Positions 57,317 to 59,591 of a stretch of DNA of 64,000 nucleotides are shown here, one piece after another. This DNA comes from Cranoglanis bouderius (Eukaryota > Chordata > Actinopteri > Siluriformes > Cranoglanididae). Both the position numbers and the translations under genes were made by a program. Where the stretch lies: assembly GCA_023630585.1 (NCBI GenBank), contig CM042545.1, positions 2,337,415 to 2,401,414 on the forward strand, read 5' to 3'. The notes beneath the pieces are model-generated. The model was not told the origin of the DNA. It worked only from the letters and a program-made list of their open reading frames with translations, and did not search any database. Within the stretch, counting starts at the first letter, position 1. Each line of letters opens with the position of its first letter.

Positions 57317-59431
57317 ATATGCACAAATTCCTCTCCCCCACTCTGTCCCTCTTTCTGATCCATTCCATCCTGTCTTTGATTTTCTTGCCTGGTGATCCCA
57401 GGTGTTCAGCATTCACTATTAAAGATAAGAGGCGATCAATTCACATCTGTAAGTGATGTTTGAAGGTGTTTGTTCATCTGTTTGTGGGTGAAGATAACAT
57501 GCGCATCAGTGCATATCAGCCGTACATGTGTGTGAAGGGGAGTTATGCAGAAATGTTCAGTATCAGTGAATGATAATAGGTTATTCAAGAAATATATGTG
57601 TGTGTGTGTGTTTTCCAGGCTCAGCACTCACATCATGTGATCCAGCAGGTTCTGAACCACCTGGACACACACAGTAAGAATACGCCGCGGGTGCGAGCAG
57701 GTATCGTCCAGGTGCTATTGGAGACTGTCGCCATAGCGGCCAAGGGCTCCGTTGGTAAGAAATGTGCGCGTCTGTGTGCGCGTCTGTGTGCGGGTGCGCG
57801 TATGTGTGCGTGTGTGCGTATGTGTGCGTGTGCGCGTCTGTGTGCGTGTGCGCGTCTGTGTGCGTGTGCGCGTCTGTGTGCGCGCGTGTGTGCGTCTGTG
57901 TGCGTCTGTGCATCTGTGTGCGTGTGCGCGTCTGTGTGCGTGTGTGTCTGTGTGCGTGTGTGTCTGTGTGCGTGTGTGCGTCTGTGTGCGTGTGTGCGTC
58001 TGTGTGCGTGTGTGCGTCTGTGTGCGTGTGTGTGTCTGTGTGCGTGTGTGTGTCTGTGTGCGTGTGTGTGTCTGTGTGCGTGTGTGTGTCTGTGTGCGTG
58101 TGTGCGTCTGTGTGCCTGTGTGCGTCTGTGTGCCTGTGTGCGTCTGTGTGCGTGTGTGCGTCTGTGTGCGTGTGTGCGTCTGTGTGCGTCTGTGCGTCTG
58201 TGTGCGTGTGCGCGTCTGTGTGCGTGTGCGCGTCTGTGTGCGTGTGTGTCTGTGTGCGTGTGTGTCTGTGTGCGTGTGTGTCTGTGTGCGTGTGTGCGTC
58301 TGGGTGCCTGTGTGCGTCTGTGTGCCTGTGGGCGTCTGGGTGCCGGTGTGCGTCTGTGTGCCTGGGTGCGTCTGTGTGCGTGTGTGTGTCTGTGTGCCTG
58401 TGTGTGTCTGTGTGCCTGTGTGTGTCTGTGTGCCTGTGCGCGTCTGTGTGCCTGTGCGCGCCTGTGTGCGTGTGCGCGTCTGTGTGCGTGTGCGCGTCTG
58501 TGTGCGTGTGCGCGTCTGTGTCTGTGTGCGTGTCTGTGCGCGTGTGCGTGTCTGTGCGTGTCTGTGCGCGTCTGTGTGCGCGTCTGTGTGCGCCTGTGTG
58601 TGCGTGTGCGCGTCTGTGTCTGTGTGCGTGTGCGCGTCTGTGTCTGTGTGCGTGTGTGTGTCTGTGTGCGTGTGTGTGTCTGTGTGCGTGTGTGTCTGTG
58701 TGCGTGTGTGTGTGCGTGTGCGTGTCTGTGTGCGTGTGTGCGTGTCTGTGTCTGTGTGTGTGTCTGTGTGCGTGTGTGTGTCTGTGTGCGTGTGTGTGTC
58801 TGTGTGCGTGTGTGTGTCTGTGTGCGTGTGTGTGTCTGTGTGTCTGTGTGCGTGTGTGTGTCTGTGTGCCTGTGCGTGTGTGTGTCTGTGTGCCTGTGCG
58901 TGTGTGTGTCTGTGTGCGTGTGTGTCTGTGTGCGTGTGTGTGTGTCTGTGTGCGTGTGTGTGTCTGTGTGCGTGTGTGTGTATGCGTGTGCGTGTTTGAG
59001 ACAGGCTGATGTAACATGACAATCTGAGTCTTCCATATTTTATTGTGGATTCTCTATTGGACCTGAACTTTTGATTGAAACATTGCATGCTTTCTTGTTC
59101 TCAAGTCAGTTTCCCTTTGTTCTTGCTGTCATGCTTTCATTGTTCTCTTGTCTTCTGCTTTCTCTATTTGTCATTGCTGCTGTCTGAACTGATGATGAAT
59201 ATGATTTACATGTCTCGACTAACTAATCCAAGTCCATTTCACTCATTGTGTTCTGTCTCTCCCTTGTGTTTCTGTTTGTTCTTTTTCAATCTCAATCTTT
59301 TCACTTTTCTCTGTCTTTCTTTTTTCCTCTTTCTCTTAAATGTTTTTGTCTCGCAGGTCTTACTGCTCCTAAAAATCTAAATGCTTACACGTTTCTCAGT
59401 CTTCCCTGCTCGCCACCTAATCTCTGGTTGG
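11720..59431 (+). CDS. efr3a: efr3a, 5' part (gene-level entry)
   Basis: EFR3 is a peripheral plasma-membrane protein. N-terminal cysteines are palmitoylated, and the helical HEAT/ARM-like body binds TTC7, which with FAM126 recruits PI4KA to make PI4P at the membrane. Joining nine exons gives 320 in-frame residues: Cys-rich start (C6, C8, C9, C12), RPRYKRLVDNIFPEDPK, then the helical domain including LDQLLMACHSQSIKPFVESF, EEDTPSYHRRYDFF and VVRKTVNDELQ. Vertebrate EFR3A is about 820 residues, so roughly 40% is here. Residues such as SRDVVRHRYG, KPFVESFLHM and PRVRAGI.QVLLE favour EFR3A over EFR3B; the VCGCCG start and GIKGLQGVV look more B-like, so the paralogue call is good but not certain. 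Introns: 11730-26295, 26373-29764, 29893-32867, 33019-36451, 36574-36751, 36902-48812, 48921-57172, 57252-57618, and from 57755. The extension from 57755 to 59431 covers a candidate cassette exon. Confidence 0.88.
11877..11921. repeat. (ATA)n microsatellite
   Basis: About 15 AAT/ATA units early in intron 1. Confidence 0.95.
11979..12026. repeat. (CA)n microsatellite
   Basis: CA repeat with one CTCA interruption, 60 bp after the ATA repeat. Confidence 0.95.
12345..12470 (+). mobile_element. Tc1-like terminal fragment
   Basis: Begins TACAGTACTGTGCAAAAGTT, a terminal-repeat sequence common to a fish Tc1 family. Only this end is present. Confidence 0.5.
12620..12776 (-). mobile_element. MITE fragment (AGGTGGTTTTCACAC end)
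   Basis: The reverse complement of this segment matches 13720-13860 at many positions (GGTGGTTTTCAC, GTTTGCTGCGGTCCGA, TATCGAACCCCGGTGC). It is one arm of a non-autonomous DNA element abutting Tc1 sequence at 12777. Confidence 0.55.
12780..13373 (+). pseudogene. Tc1-like remnant split by an LTR
   Basis: Text such as FQHDNAP-like CAGCATGACAATGCACC and GACCTCAACCCCACTGA comes from the DDE half of a Tc1 transposase. It runs to 13122; the right terminal repeat (GGTGTCCACATACTTTTAGCC, ending 13373) resumes after a 204-bp LTR insertion. The same family is at 44731-45142. Stops break all frames. Confidence 0.75.
13128..13331 (-). mobile_element. solo LTR, gypsy-like
   Basis: Starts TG and ends CA. 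It is flanked by a perfect 5-bp duplication, GTGTG (13123-13127 and 13332-13336), inside a Tc1 remnant. The body resembles the LTRs of the defective element at 62013-63519 (GGGATGAGAATGAGGATACA, CTTTCGCTTTTCAG, GACCATGCTACCGC). An AATAAA on the minus strand fits a minus-oriented LTR. A (CA)n run sits at 13229-13272. It was probably left by LTR-LTR recombination. Confidence 0.8.
13716..14113 (+). mobile_element. MITE-like element
   Basis: The left end GAGGTGGTTTTCACGCTGAG and right end CCAGTGTGAAAGTCCCCTGA form imperfect inverted repeats. The interior GGTGCCCCCCAC and CGAACCCCGGTGCG are shared with the inverted fragment at 12620-12776. No coding capacity is seen. Confidence 0.5.
14114..15904. 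other. intron 1 sequence, little recognised
   Basis: No gene or exon is seen. The segment 15715-15830 (AAAATGCAGCATGTCACGTC, GACTGTTAGAAAG) resembles 51200-51320 and is a low-copy dispersed repeat of unknown class. Confidence 0.4.
15905..16330. mobile_element. MITE-like repeat with GCGTTTTT-type arms
   Basis: CTGTCCACACTGAGACGGCG followed by AAAACGGAGCTTTTCAAAAA, with the partial reverse-complement GCGTTTTCAGACGTTTCCGTG at about 16291, suggests a non-autonomous hAT-like element of the kind frequent in fish. The ends are not sharply defined. Confidence 0.4.
16331..17916. other. intron 1 sequence with CT/TG repeats
   Basis: Holds a (CT)n run (16819-16870), short CA and TG runs (16874-16890, 16966-16990, 17317-17355) and no exon or mobile element that I recognise. 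Confidence 0.45.
17917..18354 (+). mobile_element. MITE, CAGTCCCTCCAGGATTT family, copy 1
   Basis: The ends CAGTCCCTCCAGGATTTTGC and TGCGAAATCCTGTA are inverted. The interior shares GCCAAGACGCATCATGTGAC and AACATCACTG with the copies at 24826-25130 and 50511-50862. There is no ORF of note. Confidence 0.65.
18486..18722 (+). repeat. fish SINE, near full length
   Basis: Contains ACACAGTGGGTTGTGTTGCTG (head), GGTTCCCAACTCGATCCTGAG (B-box-like), CCATGTGGGTTTTCTTC, GGGATAGGCTCCGGCTCCAC and the tail CTGAAGATGAACGG. Same family as 10685-10885. Confidence 0.75.
18723..19321. other. no gene seen
   Basis: Intron 1 sequence with a CACACGTACACGCAC tract near 18846-18868. Nothing else recognised. Confidence 0.35.
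19322..20600 (+). pseudogene. Tc1-like element, right end lost
   Basis: The left end is TACAGTCCCCTCTGAAAGTA at about 19323, and an inner repeat lies near 19516. The decayed transposase begins around 19681 (MGEKQAILKLIKKGK) with SGTGQPRK-like text, then GGGSVMAWAFMAASGTG and PTHQRTSSEEKCGRF, all across frameshifts and stops. It matches 250-700 and 27590-28061. No right terminal repeat is found. Confidence 0.75.
20601..22728. other. intron 1 sequence with microsatellites
   Basis: Holds a G-rich run (20779-20793), (GT)n(GA)n at 20937-20980, (CA)n at 21401-21420, (TA)n at 21871-21897, (ATT)n at 22183-22205 and (AC)n at 22415-22472. No exon is recognised before 22729. Confidence 0.5.
22729..22822 (+). 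CDS. efr3a: candidate alternative first exon of efr3a
   Basis: An ATG opens 31 codons plus one base, then GGTATATA gives a GT donor at 22823. The peptide starts MRRYRQVPRSDADG, continues FRYRRASDRTS and ends FYSTLG. It ends in phase 1, exactly what exon 2 accepts, so splicing would give ...STLG-VCGCCG, placing the palmitoylation cysteines after a basic, tyrosine-rich leader instead of MPA. The donor (GTATAT) is weak and is followed at once by a TG repeat. Phase agreement alone has a one-in-three chance. The N-terminal location and coherent composition support it; no transcript evidence is available. Confidence 0.4.
22823..24825. other. intron 1 sequence with microsatellites
   Basis: (TG)n at 22829-22880, a CT-rich run at 23116-23160, (CA)n at 23239-23282 and (CA)n at 24037-24068. 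No exon or mobile element recognised otherwise. Confidence 0.5.
24826..25130 (-). mobile_element. MITE, CAGTCCCTCCAGGATTT family, copy 2
   Basis: Ends CAGTCCGTACAGGATTTCGC and TTGCGAAATCCTGGAGGGAC. The interior matches copy 1 in the opposite orientation (TTGCGGCCAAAAATG, TTTTAGCTGTACTCATGTTC). Confidence 0.65.
25131..26295. other. end of intron 1, no feature recognised
   Basis: Unique-looking AT-rich sequence leading to the acceptor CTCTCGCTACAG at 26284-26295. Confidence 0.4.
26296..26372 (+). CDS. efr3a: efr3a coding exon 2
   Basis: 77 nt after CTACAG and before donor GTACTA. It completes G4 and encodes VCGCCGRCRPRYKR and LVDNIFPEDPK (residues 5-29), the most conserved EFR3 N-terminal block. 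The cysteines are the expected palmitoylation sites that hold the protein on the plasma membrane, and the Arg/Lys cluster can contact acidic lipids. Confidence 0.95.
26390..26461. repeat. (CA)n microsatellite
   Basis: About 36 units, starting only 18 bp after the exon 2 donor. Confidence 0.95.
26462..27061. other. no gene seen
   Basis: Intron 2 sequence without recognised features. Confidence 0.35.
27062..27232 (+). repeat. tRNA-derived SINE with ATGG tail
   Basis: Head GGTGGCTTAGTGGTTAGCAC (A-box-like), body GGGTGTCCCCCGTCTCGTGA, end GATAAGCGGTACAGAAAATG, and a (GATG)n tail. Typical compact fish SINE. Confidence 0.8.
27590..28061 (+). mobile_element. internally deleted Tc1 derivative
   Basis: 472 bp with both ends: TACAGCCCCCATCCAAAAGT and, inward from the right, TACAGTCCCCTCCGAAAGCA. 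It keeps the 5' leader and the transposase start (MSLGEKQAILKL near 27966), then jumps to the right end. It is a MITE-like derivative of the family at 19322-20600. Confidence 0.85.
28062..29764. other. rest of intron 2
   Basis: No gene is seen apart from the duplicated segment 29364-29580 described separately. It ends in a pyrimidine-rich acceptor (CTTTCTTTCTGTCATTTTTC, then AAG). Confidence 0.4.
29364..29580 (+). repeat. unclassified direct repeat, copy 1
   Basis: Matches 33142-33385 over most of its length (CTCTAG.ATGACATTTCCC, TTTAAGGCAGATACCTG, GGGATTCCCAGTGGTTGA). No terminal repeats, tail or coding potential are visible. Confidence 0.7.
29765..29892 (+). CDS. efr3a: efr3a coding exon 3
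   Basis: 128 nt, phase 0 to phase 2. It encodes residues 30-72: DGLVKSDMEKLTFFAVSAPE then KLDRIGEYLAERLSRDVVRH. This is the first helical repeat region after the membrane-binding start. VVRH and AVSAPEKLDRIG are EFR3A-like. The donor is GTACCA, followed within 15 bp by a CA-rich tract. Confidence 0.95.
29948..32791 (+). mobile_element. Tc1 element (TACAGTGCCCTCC family) carrying a LINE
   Basis: Ends TACAGAGCCCTCCACTAATA and TATTAGTGGAGGGCACTGTA, with roughly 170-bp inverted repeats on both sides. The broken transposase on the + strand runs from 31536 (MGKTKEYSCVVWQKVV) through VLWSDETKIELFGNKHQ (first catalytic Asp) and GGGSLMFWGCFSARGPGHF to about 32570; stops and frameshifts disable it. 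A LINE is inserted in its 5' leader at 30264-31480. The element fills almost all of intron 3. Confidence 0.9.
30264..31480 (-). pseudogene. non-LTR reverse transcriptase fragment
   Basis: Two adjoining minus-strand frames (31073-31504, which starts in the Tc1 flank, and 30441-31073). They carry RT motifs in order: FVDFTRAFDTIEH (palm Asp), GVPQGGLLSPLLF, KYADDL (catalytic YADD), then FKLLGVQISSDLSWD and IRPVLEYASPVWGG. The arrangement is that of a jockey/CR1/L2-type LINE. A frameshift lies just after YADD at about 31073. The endonuclease and ORF1 are absent (5' truncation). The A/T-rich 3' part is at 30264-30440. Confidence 0.85.
32827..32857. repeat. (TG)n microsatellite at acceptor
   Basis: The TG run ends 10 bp before the exon 4 acceptor AG and takes the place of a normal pyrimidine tract. 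Confidence 0.95.
32868..33018 (+). CDS. efr3a: efr3a coding exon 4
   Basis: 151 nt, phase 2 to phase 0, residues 72-122. It encodes YVVIAMEALDQLLMACHSQS, IKPFVESFLHMVAKLLES and DLQVLGTNS, which strongly match EFR3A (B-type proteins usually have INLFVESFLKM here). Acceptor TGTGTGTAG, donor GTAAGT. Confidence 0.97.
33019..33739. other. intron 4, first part
   Basis: Contains the direct repeat copy 33142-33385. Otherwise no gene or element is recognised. Confidence 0.4.
33142..33385 (+). repeat. unclassified direct repeat, copy 2
   Basis: Second copy of the segment at 29364-29580, 3.8 kb away in the same orientation. It is diverged, with several small indels. Confidence 0.7.
33740..34030 (-). 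repeat. dispersed repeat (GGTCAAGGTCACAGCAAG family)
   Basis: Text such as TTTGACCTTGCTGTGACCTTG, TTCTTGAGATATTG and GACGGACAGACGGACA recurs in fish genomes. Reverse-orientation partial copies lie at 46085-46190 and 46305-46400. Possibly a LINE 3' region. Confidence 0.55.
34031..34483. other. no gene seen; (GA)n at 34212-34242
   Basis: Intron 4 sequence with one GA microsatellite and nothing else recognised. Confidence 0.4.
34484..34655 (-). repeat. tRNA-derived SINE
   Basis: Contains TTTATGGCATTTGGCAGACG, CCTTATCCAGAGCGACTTAC and GGGCCTCGCTCAAGGGCCCA, matching the copy at 15-222. Its tRNA head (minus strand, right side) is degraded. Confidence 0.75.
34656..35167. other. no gene seen
   Basis: Intron 4 sequence with no recognised features. 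Confidence 0.35.
35168..35393. mobile_element. hairpin MITE of the TACAGTGCCCTCC Tc1 family
   Basis: Almost only the two terminal inverted repeats remain: TGCCCTCCACTAATATTGGC on the left, its complement on the right, and arms continuing through CCTTCTT.GCTCATATTTACC and TTAACCTTTTGATC. A transcript would fold into a stem about 90-100 bp long. Confidence 0.85.
35394..36451. other. rest of intron 4
   Basis: AT-rich, with a T run (35492-35508), an A run (35847-35859) and (AC)n at 36139-36186. No gene recognised. Confidence 0.45.
36452..36573 (+). CDS. efr3a: efr3a coding exon 5
   Basis: 122 nt, phase 0 to 2, residues 123-163. It encodes FVKFANIEEDTPSYHRRYDF, FVSQFSAMCHSTHEDPETRT. The EEDTPSYHRRYDFF block is a hallmark of EFR3 family N-terminal helical domains. 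The donor GTGTGT runs directly into a TG repeat. Confidence 0.97.
36752..36901 (+). CDS. efr3a: efr3a coding exon 6
   Basis: 150 nt, phase 2 to 2, residues 163-213. It encodes IRVAGIKGLQGVVRKTVNDE, LQAIIWEPQHMDKLIPSMLF and NMQDNDELD. The upstream intron is only 178 bp. The acceptor TGTGTGTAG lies in a TG repeat and the donor GTACAC in a CA repeat. Confidence 0.97.
37010..37330 (+). mobile_element. left end of a TACAACCCC-type Tc1 element
   Basis: Starts TTACAACCCCAATGCCAAAA with AAGTTGGGACACTG, and an inner repeat CAAAAAAGTTGGGACGGGGG at about 37205. This is IR/DR structure. The right half is missing; the right end of the same family is seen at 4181-4449. Confidence 0.7.
37331..37735. other. 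no gene seen
   Basis: Intron 6 sequence with no recognised features. Confidence 0.35.
37736..38738 (+). pseudogene. Tc1-like element, TACACTCACCGAGCACTTT ends
   Basis: Both ends are present (left TACACTCACCGAGCACTTTA; right ACTAATAAAGTGTTCAGTGA). The transposase remnant shows an HTH (GLSISITAELLGFSRTTVE), NRMKRLQWAQAHTNWTAEDW, the first acid in IAWSDESRFLLRHTD, and the second in FQHDDAPYHKAKVI. Frameshifts, a stop at 38409 and loss of the C-terminal part after a poly-T insertion make it inactive. Confidence 0.85.
38739..39139. other. no gene seen
   Basis: Intron 6 sequence with no recognised features. Confidence 0.35.
39140..39290 (+). repeat. tRNA-derived SINE
   Basis: GGTTGTGAGTTCAAATCCCA (B-box-like), CTGAGCAAGGCCTTTAACTG and GTAAGTCACTCTGGATAAGG match the copies at 15-222 and 34484-34655 in the opposite orientation. 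Confidence 0.75.
39520..39640 (-). repeat. fish SINE fragment
   Basis: ATTCATTCACCTTCATTAA followed by GGTCTGGGTTGCGGTGGATC and the CCAGCCCATCAC end is the tail part of the 10685-10885 SINE family in reverse. Confidence 0.65.
39641..40007. other. no gene seen
   Basis: Intron 6 sequence with no recognised features. Confidence 0.35.
40008..40480 (+). repeat. dispersed repeat (AATTCAATTCAG...TAGCGC family)
   Basis: GAATTCAATTCAATTCAGTT, TTATTTGTATAGCGCTTTTA, GGACATTGTCCCAAAGCAGC, AAAACTCCCTGAGACGATAT and GAAGAAACCTTGAGAGGAAC are the text of a very abundant fish repeat. A reverse copy lies at 47975-48170. Class uncertain (possibly a LINE 3' end). Confidence 0.7.
40481..41626. other. no gene seen
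   Basis: Intron 6 AT-rich sequence with a short repeat of ATTAGC (41535-41549) and nothing else recognised. Confidence 0.35.
41853..43635 (-). mobile_element. L2-like LINE fragment inserted in a Tc1 element
   Basis: The 3' tail reads (minus) GGGGATTAATAAAGTATTAT at 41854-41880. The reverse transcriptase C-terminus lies at 43343-43620 (MLGGGIKAGEADRLNKLVKK, then ACSVVGQKLDNLKTVV). The insertion is flanked by a perfect 8-bp duplication, CTAGGACT, at 41845-41852 and 43636-43643. Sequence between the two parts is a Tc1 copy (41973-43342), and the RT stop region is lost at that junction. Confidence 0.85.
41973..43342 (+). pseudogene. inner Tc1-like element, right end lost
   Basis: Left end TACAGTGGGTATAGAAAAGA. 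A C run (41995-42010) follows, then an inner repeat near 42160-42190. The transposase is split over frames: MPRSTVKSIIKKWKVFGTTQ, PGSGRRSKLDERIRRKLVRE (HTH and GRR), VLGLDETKIELFGLNTKRYV (first Asp), FTFQHDNDPKHTAKLTTQWL (second Asp), SQSPDLNPTENLWNYLK (Glu), ending KAVIKAKG. It has several frameshifts. Everything after 43342, including the right end, is missing. Confidence 0.88.
44731..45142. mobile_element. rearranged Tc1 deletion derivative
   Basis: Ends ACACTATATGAGTAAAAAGT and CTTTGGCCATATAGTGT. The left part is minus-oriented transposase text (AAGTGTTGAGTGGGGTTGAG), while the middle (TACAAAGAGATCCTAGACAA) is in the opposite orientation, so an internal inversion or template switch occurred. 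Same family as 12780-13373. Confidence 0.75.
45519..45580. repeat. short minisatellite, about 24-bp unit
   Basis: Nearly three copies of a unit like CACATGTCTGACTGTACAG plus AATC, the last copy degenerate. Confidence 0.8.
46085..46400 (+). repeat. two partial copies of a dispersed repeat
   Basis: 46085-46190 and 46305-46400 share ATTCGATTTTGGAAT, GATCC.A.CAGGGTCA and GTTTTTCTTCATTAGCTTC-type text. Both match the reverse complement of 33780-33920. Confidence 0.6.
47470..47862 (-). mobile_element. Tc1 deletion derivative, TACACTCACC ends
   Basis: Ends TACACTCACCATCCACTTTA and TAAAGTGGAAGGTGAGTGTA. The interior AAAATCCCAGGAGATCGGC and TGATTTCATGCATTGTG are reverse-oriented remains of the family at 37736-38738. 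A 32-bp T run lies at 47530-47562. The transposase core is deleted. Confidence 0.8.
47975..48170 (-). repeat. dispersed repeat, reverse copy
   Basis: TTCCTCTCAAGGTTTCTTCC, TCAGGGAGTTTTTCTACGCC and AAAGGCGCTATACACATAAA are the reverse complement of parts of 40008-40480. Confidence 0.7.
48171..48469. other. no gene seen
   Basis: Intron 6 sequence with TA-rich and poly-A runs only. Confidence 0.35.
48470..48602. mobile_element. short MITE (CCAACTCCAGTCCTGGAGGG)
   Basis: Ends CCAACTCCAGTCCTGGAGGG and CACCCCAGGACTGGAGCTTGG are inverted around 130 bp containing GTTAATTAGCTGGAG. It is a common fish non-autonomous DNA element with no coding capacity. Confidence 0.7.
48813..48920 (+). CDS. efr3a: efr3a coding exon 7
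   Basis: 108 nt, phase 2 to 2, residues 213-249. It encodes RGGGEENPASLAESCFRELL, GRAAYGNMNNAVRPVLV. A short Gly/Glu linker replaces the longer Pro/Ser linker that I recall in human EFR3A between the NMQ helix and the ENPA motif. Strong acceptor (CCCCCCTTTCTCTGTCTCAG) and donor (GTAAGT). Confidence 0.95.
48921..50510. other. intron 7, first part
   Basis: No gene or element recognised. Confidence 0.35.
50511..50862 (-). mobile_element. MITE, CAGTCCCTCCAGGATTT family, copy 3
   Basis: Ends CAGTCTGTACAGGATTTCAC and TTTGCAAATTCCTGGAGCGA. The interior TGATGTCACATGACGCGTCT and TTGGTAAACGAGACCTTTTA matches the copies at 17917 and 24826. Confidence 0.65.
50863..54063. other. intron 7 sequence, mostly unannotated
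   Basis: Contains a dispersed repeat (51200-51320, like 15715-15830), (ATT)n at 51896-51940, a GA run (52634-52658), (TG)n at 52959-52996 and an A run at 53328-53345. The segment 53020-53330 (GGTGCAATAGGTATTG and a short MAESDKRPAQPD frame) may be another transposon relic. No efr3a exon found. Confidence 0.45.
54064..54460 (+). pseudogene. Tc1-like transposase, C-terminal fragment
   Basis: Reads KYQEILGENVMPSVRKLKLG, HWTFQQDNDPKHTSNSTKAW (second catalytic Asp), SPDLNPIENLWWDLKKAVAA (third acid), with a frameshift at about 54255 and a stop near 54356. It ends near GGTTGAATAATTTTGATTGC. The N-terminal half is absent. This family is not seen elsewhere in the window. Confidence 0.85.
54550..54587. 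repeat. (TA)n microsatellite
   Basis: TA run preceded by (CA)n, directly abutting the left end of the Tc1 element at 54588. Confidence 0.95.
54588..56169 (-). mobile_element. Tc1 element with long near-identical inverted repeats
   Basis: Left arm 54588-54830 and right arm 55928-56169 are about 240 bp each and differ at only a handful of bases. Each arm has an outer direct repeat (CACTTTTGTGAGATACTG) and an inner one (ACTTTTGTTGCCAGCGG), the IR/DR layout of Sleeping Beauty-type elements. It sits between a TA and a TG microsatellite, fitting TA-target insertion. It encodes the transposase at 54897-55793. Confidence 0.92.
54897..55793 (-). pseudogene. Tc1 transposase, nearly intact, catalytic block deleted
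   Basis: The start is MAPHGKELSEDLKKRI (ATG at 55791-55793); an in-frame upstream ATG at 55865 lies in the terminal leader and is less likely. It has two HTH domains with the GRPKK motif (RPRHGRPKKLSARAQHHIQ), then RSDETKINLFGSDGVKRVW (first Asp), GGGSVIVWGCMSAAGTVELQ and FQQDNDPKHTSKTTTAFLKK (second Asp). About 50 bp, including the conserved SPDLNP segment, is lost after LKKL, and the frame shifts. The normal C-terminus (EHLWG... VKAVLENNGGHTKY) is readable in another frame to about 54820. The DD34E triad is therefore broken. Confidence 0.9.
56166..56219. repeat. (TG)n microsatellite
   Basis: About 26 TG units directly after the Tc1 right end, followed by (TTTA)n at 56228-56250. Confidence 0.95.
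56220..56643. other. no gene seen
   Basis: Intron 7 sequence with no recognised exon. Confidence 0.35.
56644..56885 (+). pseudogene. RTE-like LINE 3' end
   Basis: The frame 56656-56868 reads MRWFGHVQRRESEYIGKRML, RLELPGRRQRGRTKRRVMDV and RWRYMIRCGDP then stop. This is the C-terminal tail of an RTE/Rex3-type reverse transcriptase protein (R-W-F-G-H-V motif). It is followed by GAAGGGAACAGCCGAAAG, a typical LINE 3' end. The element is 5'-truncated. Confidence 0.85.
57173..57251 (+). CDS. efr3a: efr3a coding exon 8
   Basis: 79 nt, phase 2 to 0, residues 249-275. It encodes HLDNHHLWDPNEFAVSCFRI and IMYSIQ. The acceptor is CTTTTTCTTCCAG. The donor is CAG|GCAAGA, so intron 8 is GC-AG. No GT within the flanking bases would keep the frame. 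Confidence 0.95.
57262..57311. repeat. (AC)n microsatellite
   Basis: Starts 10 bp after the GC donor of exon 8, inside the 367-bp intron 8. Confidence 0.95.
57619..57754 (+). CDS. efr3a: efr3a coding exon 9
   Basis: 136 nt, phase 0 to 1, residues 276-320. It encodes AQHSHHVIQQVLNHLDTHSK, NTPRVRAGIVQVLLETVAIA and AKGSVG. The PRVRAGI.QVLLE block is EFR3A-like. The acceptor GTGTTTTCCAG follows a TG repeat; donor GTAAGA. The next canonical exon (PTVLEVF... in the family) is not found to the end of the window. Confidence 0.96.
57764..58998. repeat. TG/CG minisatellite, nearly A-free
   Basis: About 1.23 kb built from units such as TGTGTGCGTC and TGTGTGCGTGTGTGTC. The + strand has essentially only T, G and C, so no stop codon can form in most frames and very long false ORFs appear on both strands. 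Long alternating TG/CG runs favour Z-DNA, and the array is CpG-rich. It starts 9 bp after the exon 9 donor. Confidence 0.95.
58999..59356. other. intron 9, long pyrimidine-rich segment
   Basis: 59240-59356 is strongly T/C-rich on the + strand and ends TTTTTGTCTCGCAG, an unusually long polypyrimidine tract with a good acceptor. Confidence 0.6.
59357..59431 (+). CDS. efr3a: candidate 75-nt cassette exon of efr3a
   Basis: The span between acceptor CTCGCAG and donor G|GTAGGT is exactly 75 nt, starts and ends in phase 1 like the exon 9 donor, and has no stop. It would add 25 residues (LTAPKNLNAYTFLSLPCSPP, NLWLG) between KGSVG and the next exon without changing frame. I do not recall this segment in vertebrate EFR3 proteins. 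It may be a species-specific or tissue-specific exon, or a false positive with good splice sites. Confidence 0.45.
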
Positions 59432-59591
59432 GTAGGTTAAATAGCAAAGACACTCAGCCAATAGAGTGTCTTATCAGGTCGTAACTGCTGTGTTTGTAGT
59501 AAGATAGCCATCTGCTTATTTTCTAATAATAAGTATTGATGTACAGTTTAACTAGATCCCATTCCCATATGCCTATTTGGTGTTTTCAAGA

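Noticed and set aside
57581..59088. Open frames of more than 400 codons on both strands
   Set aside because: They come from an A-free TG/CG minisatellite, which cannot form stop codons; the composition is purely repetitive and the region is intronic.
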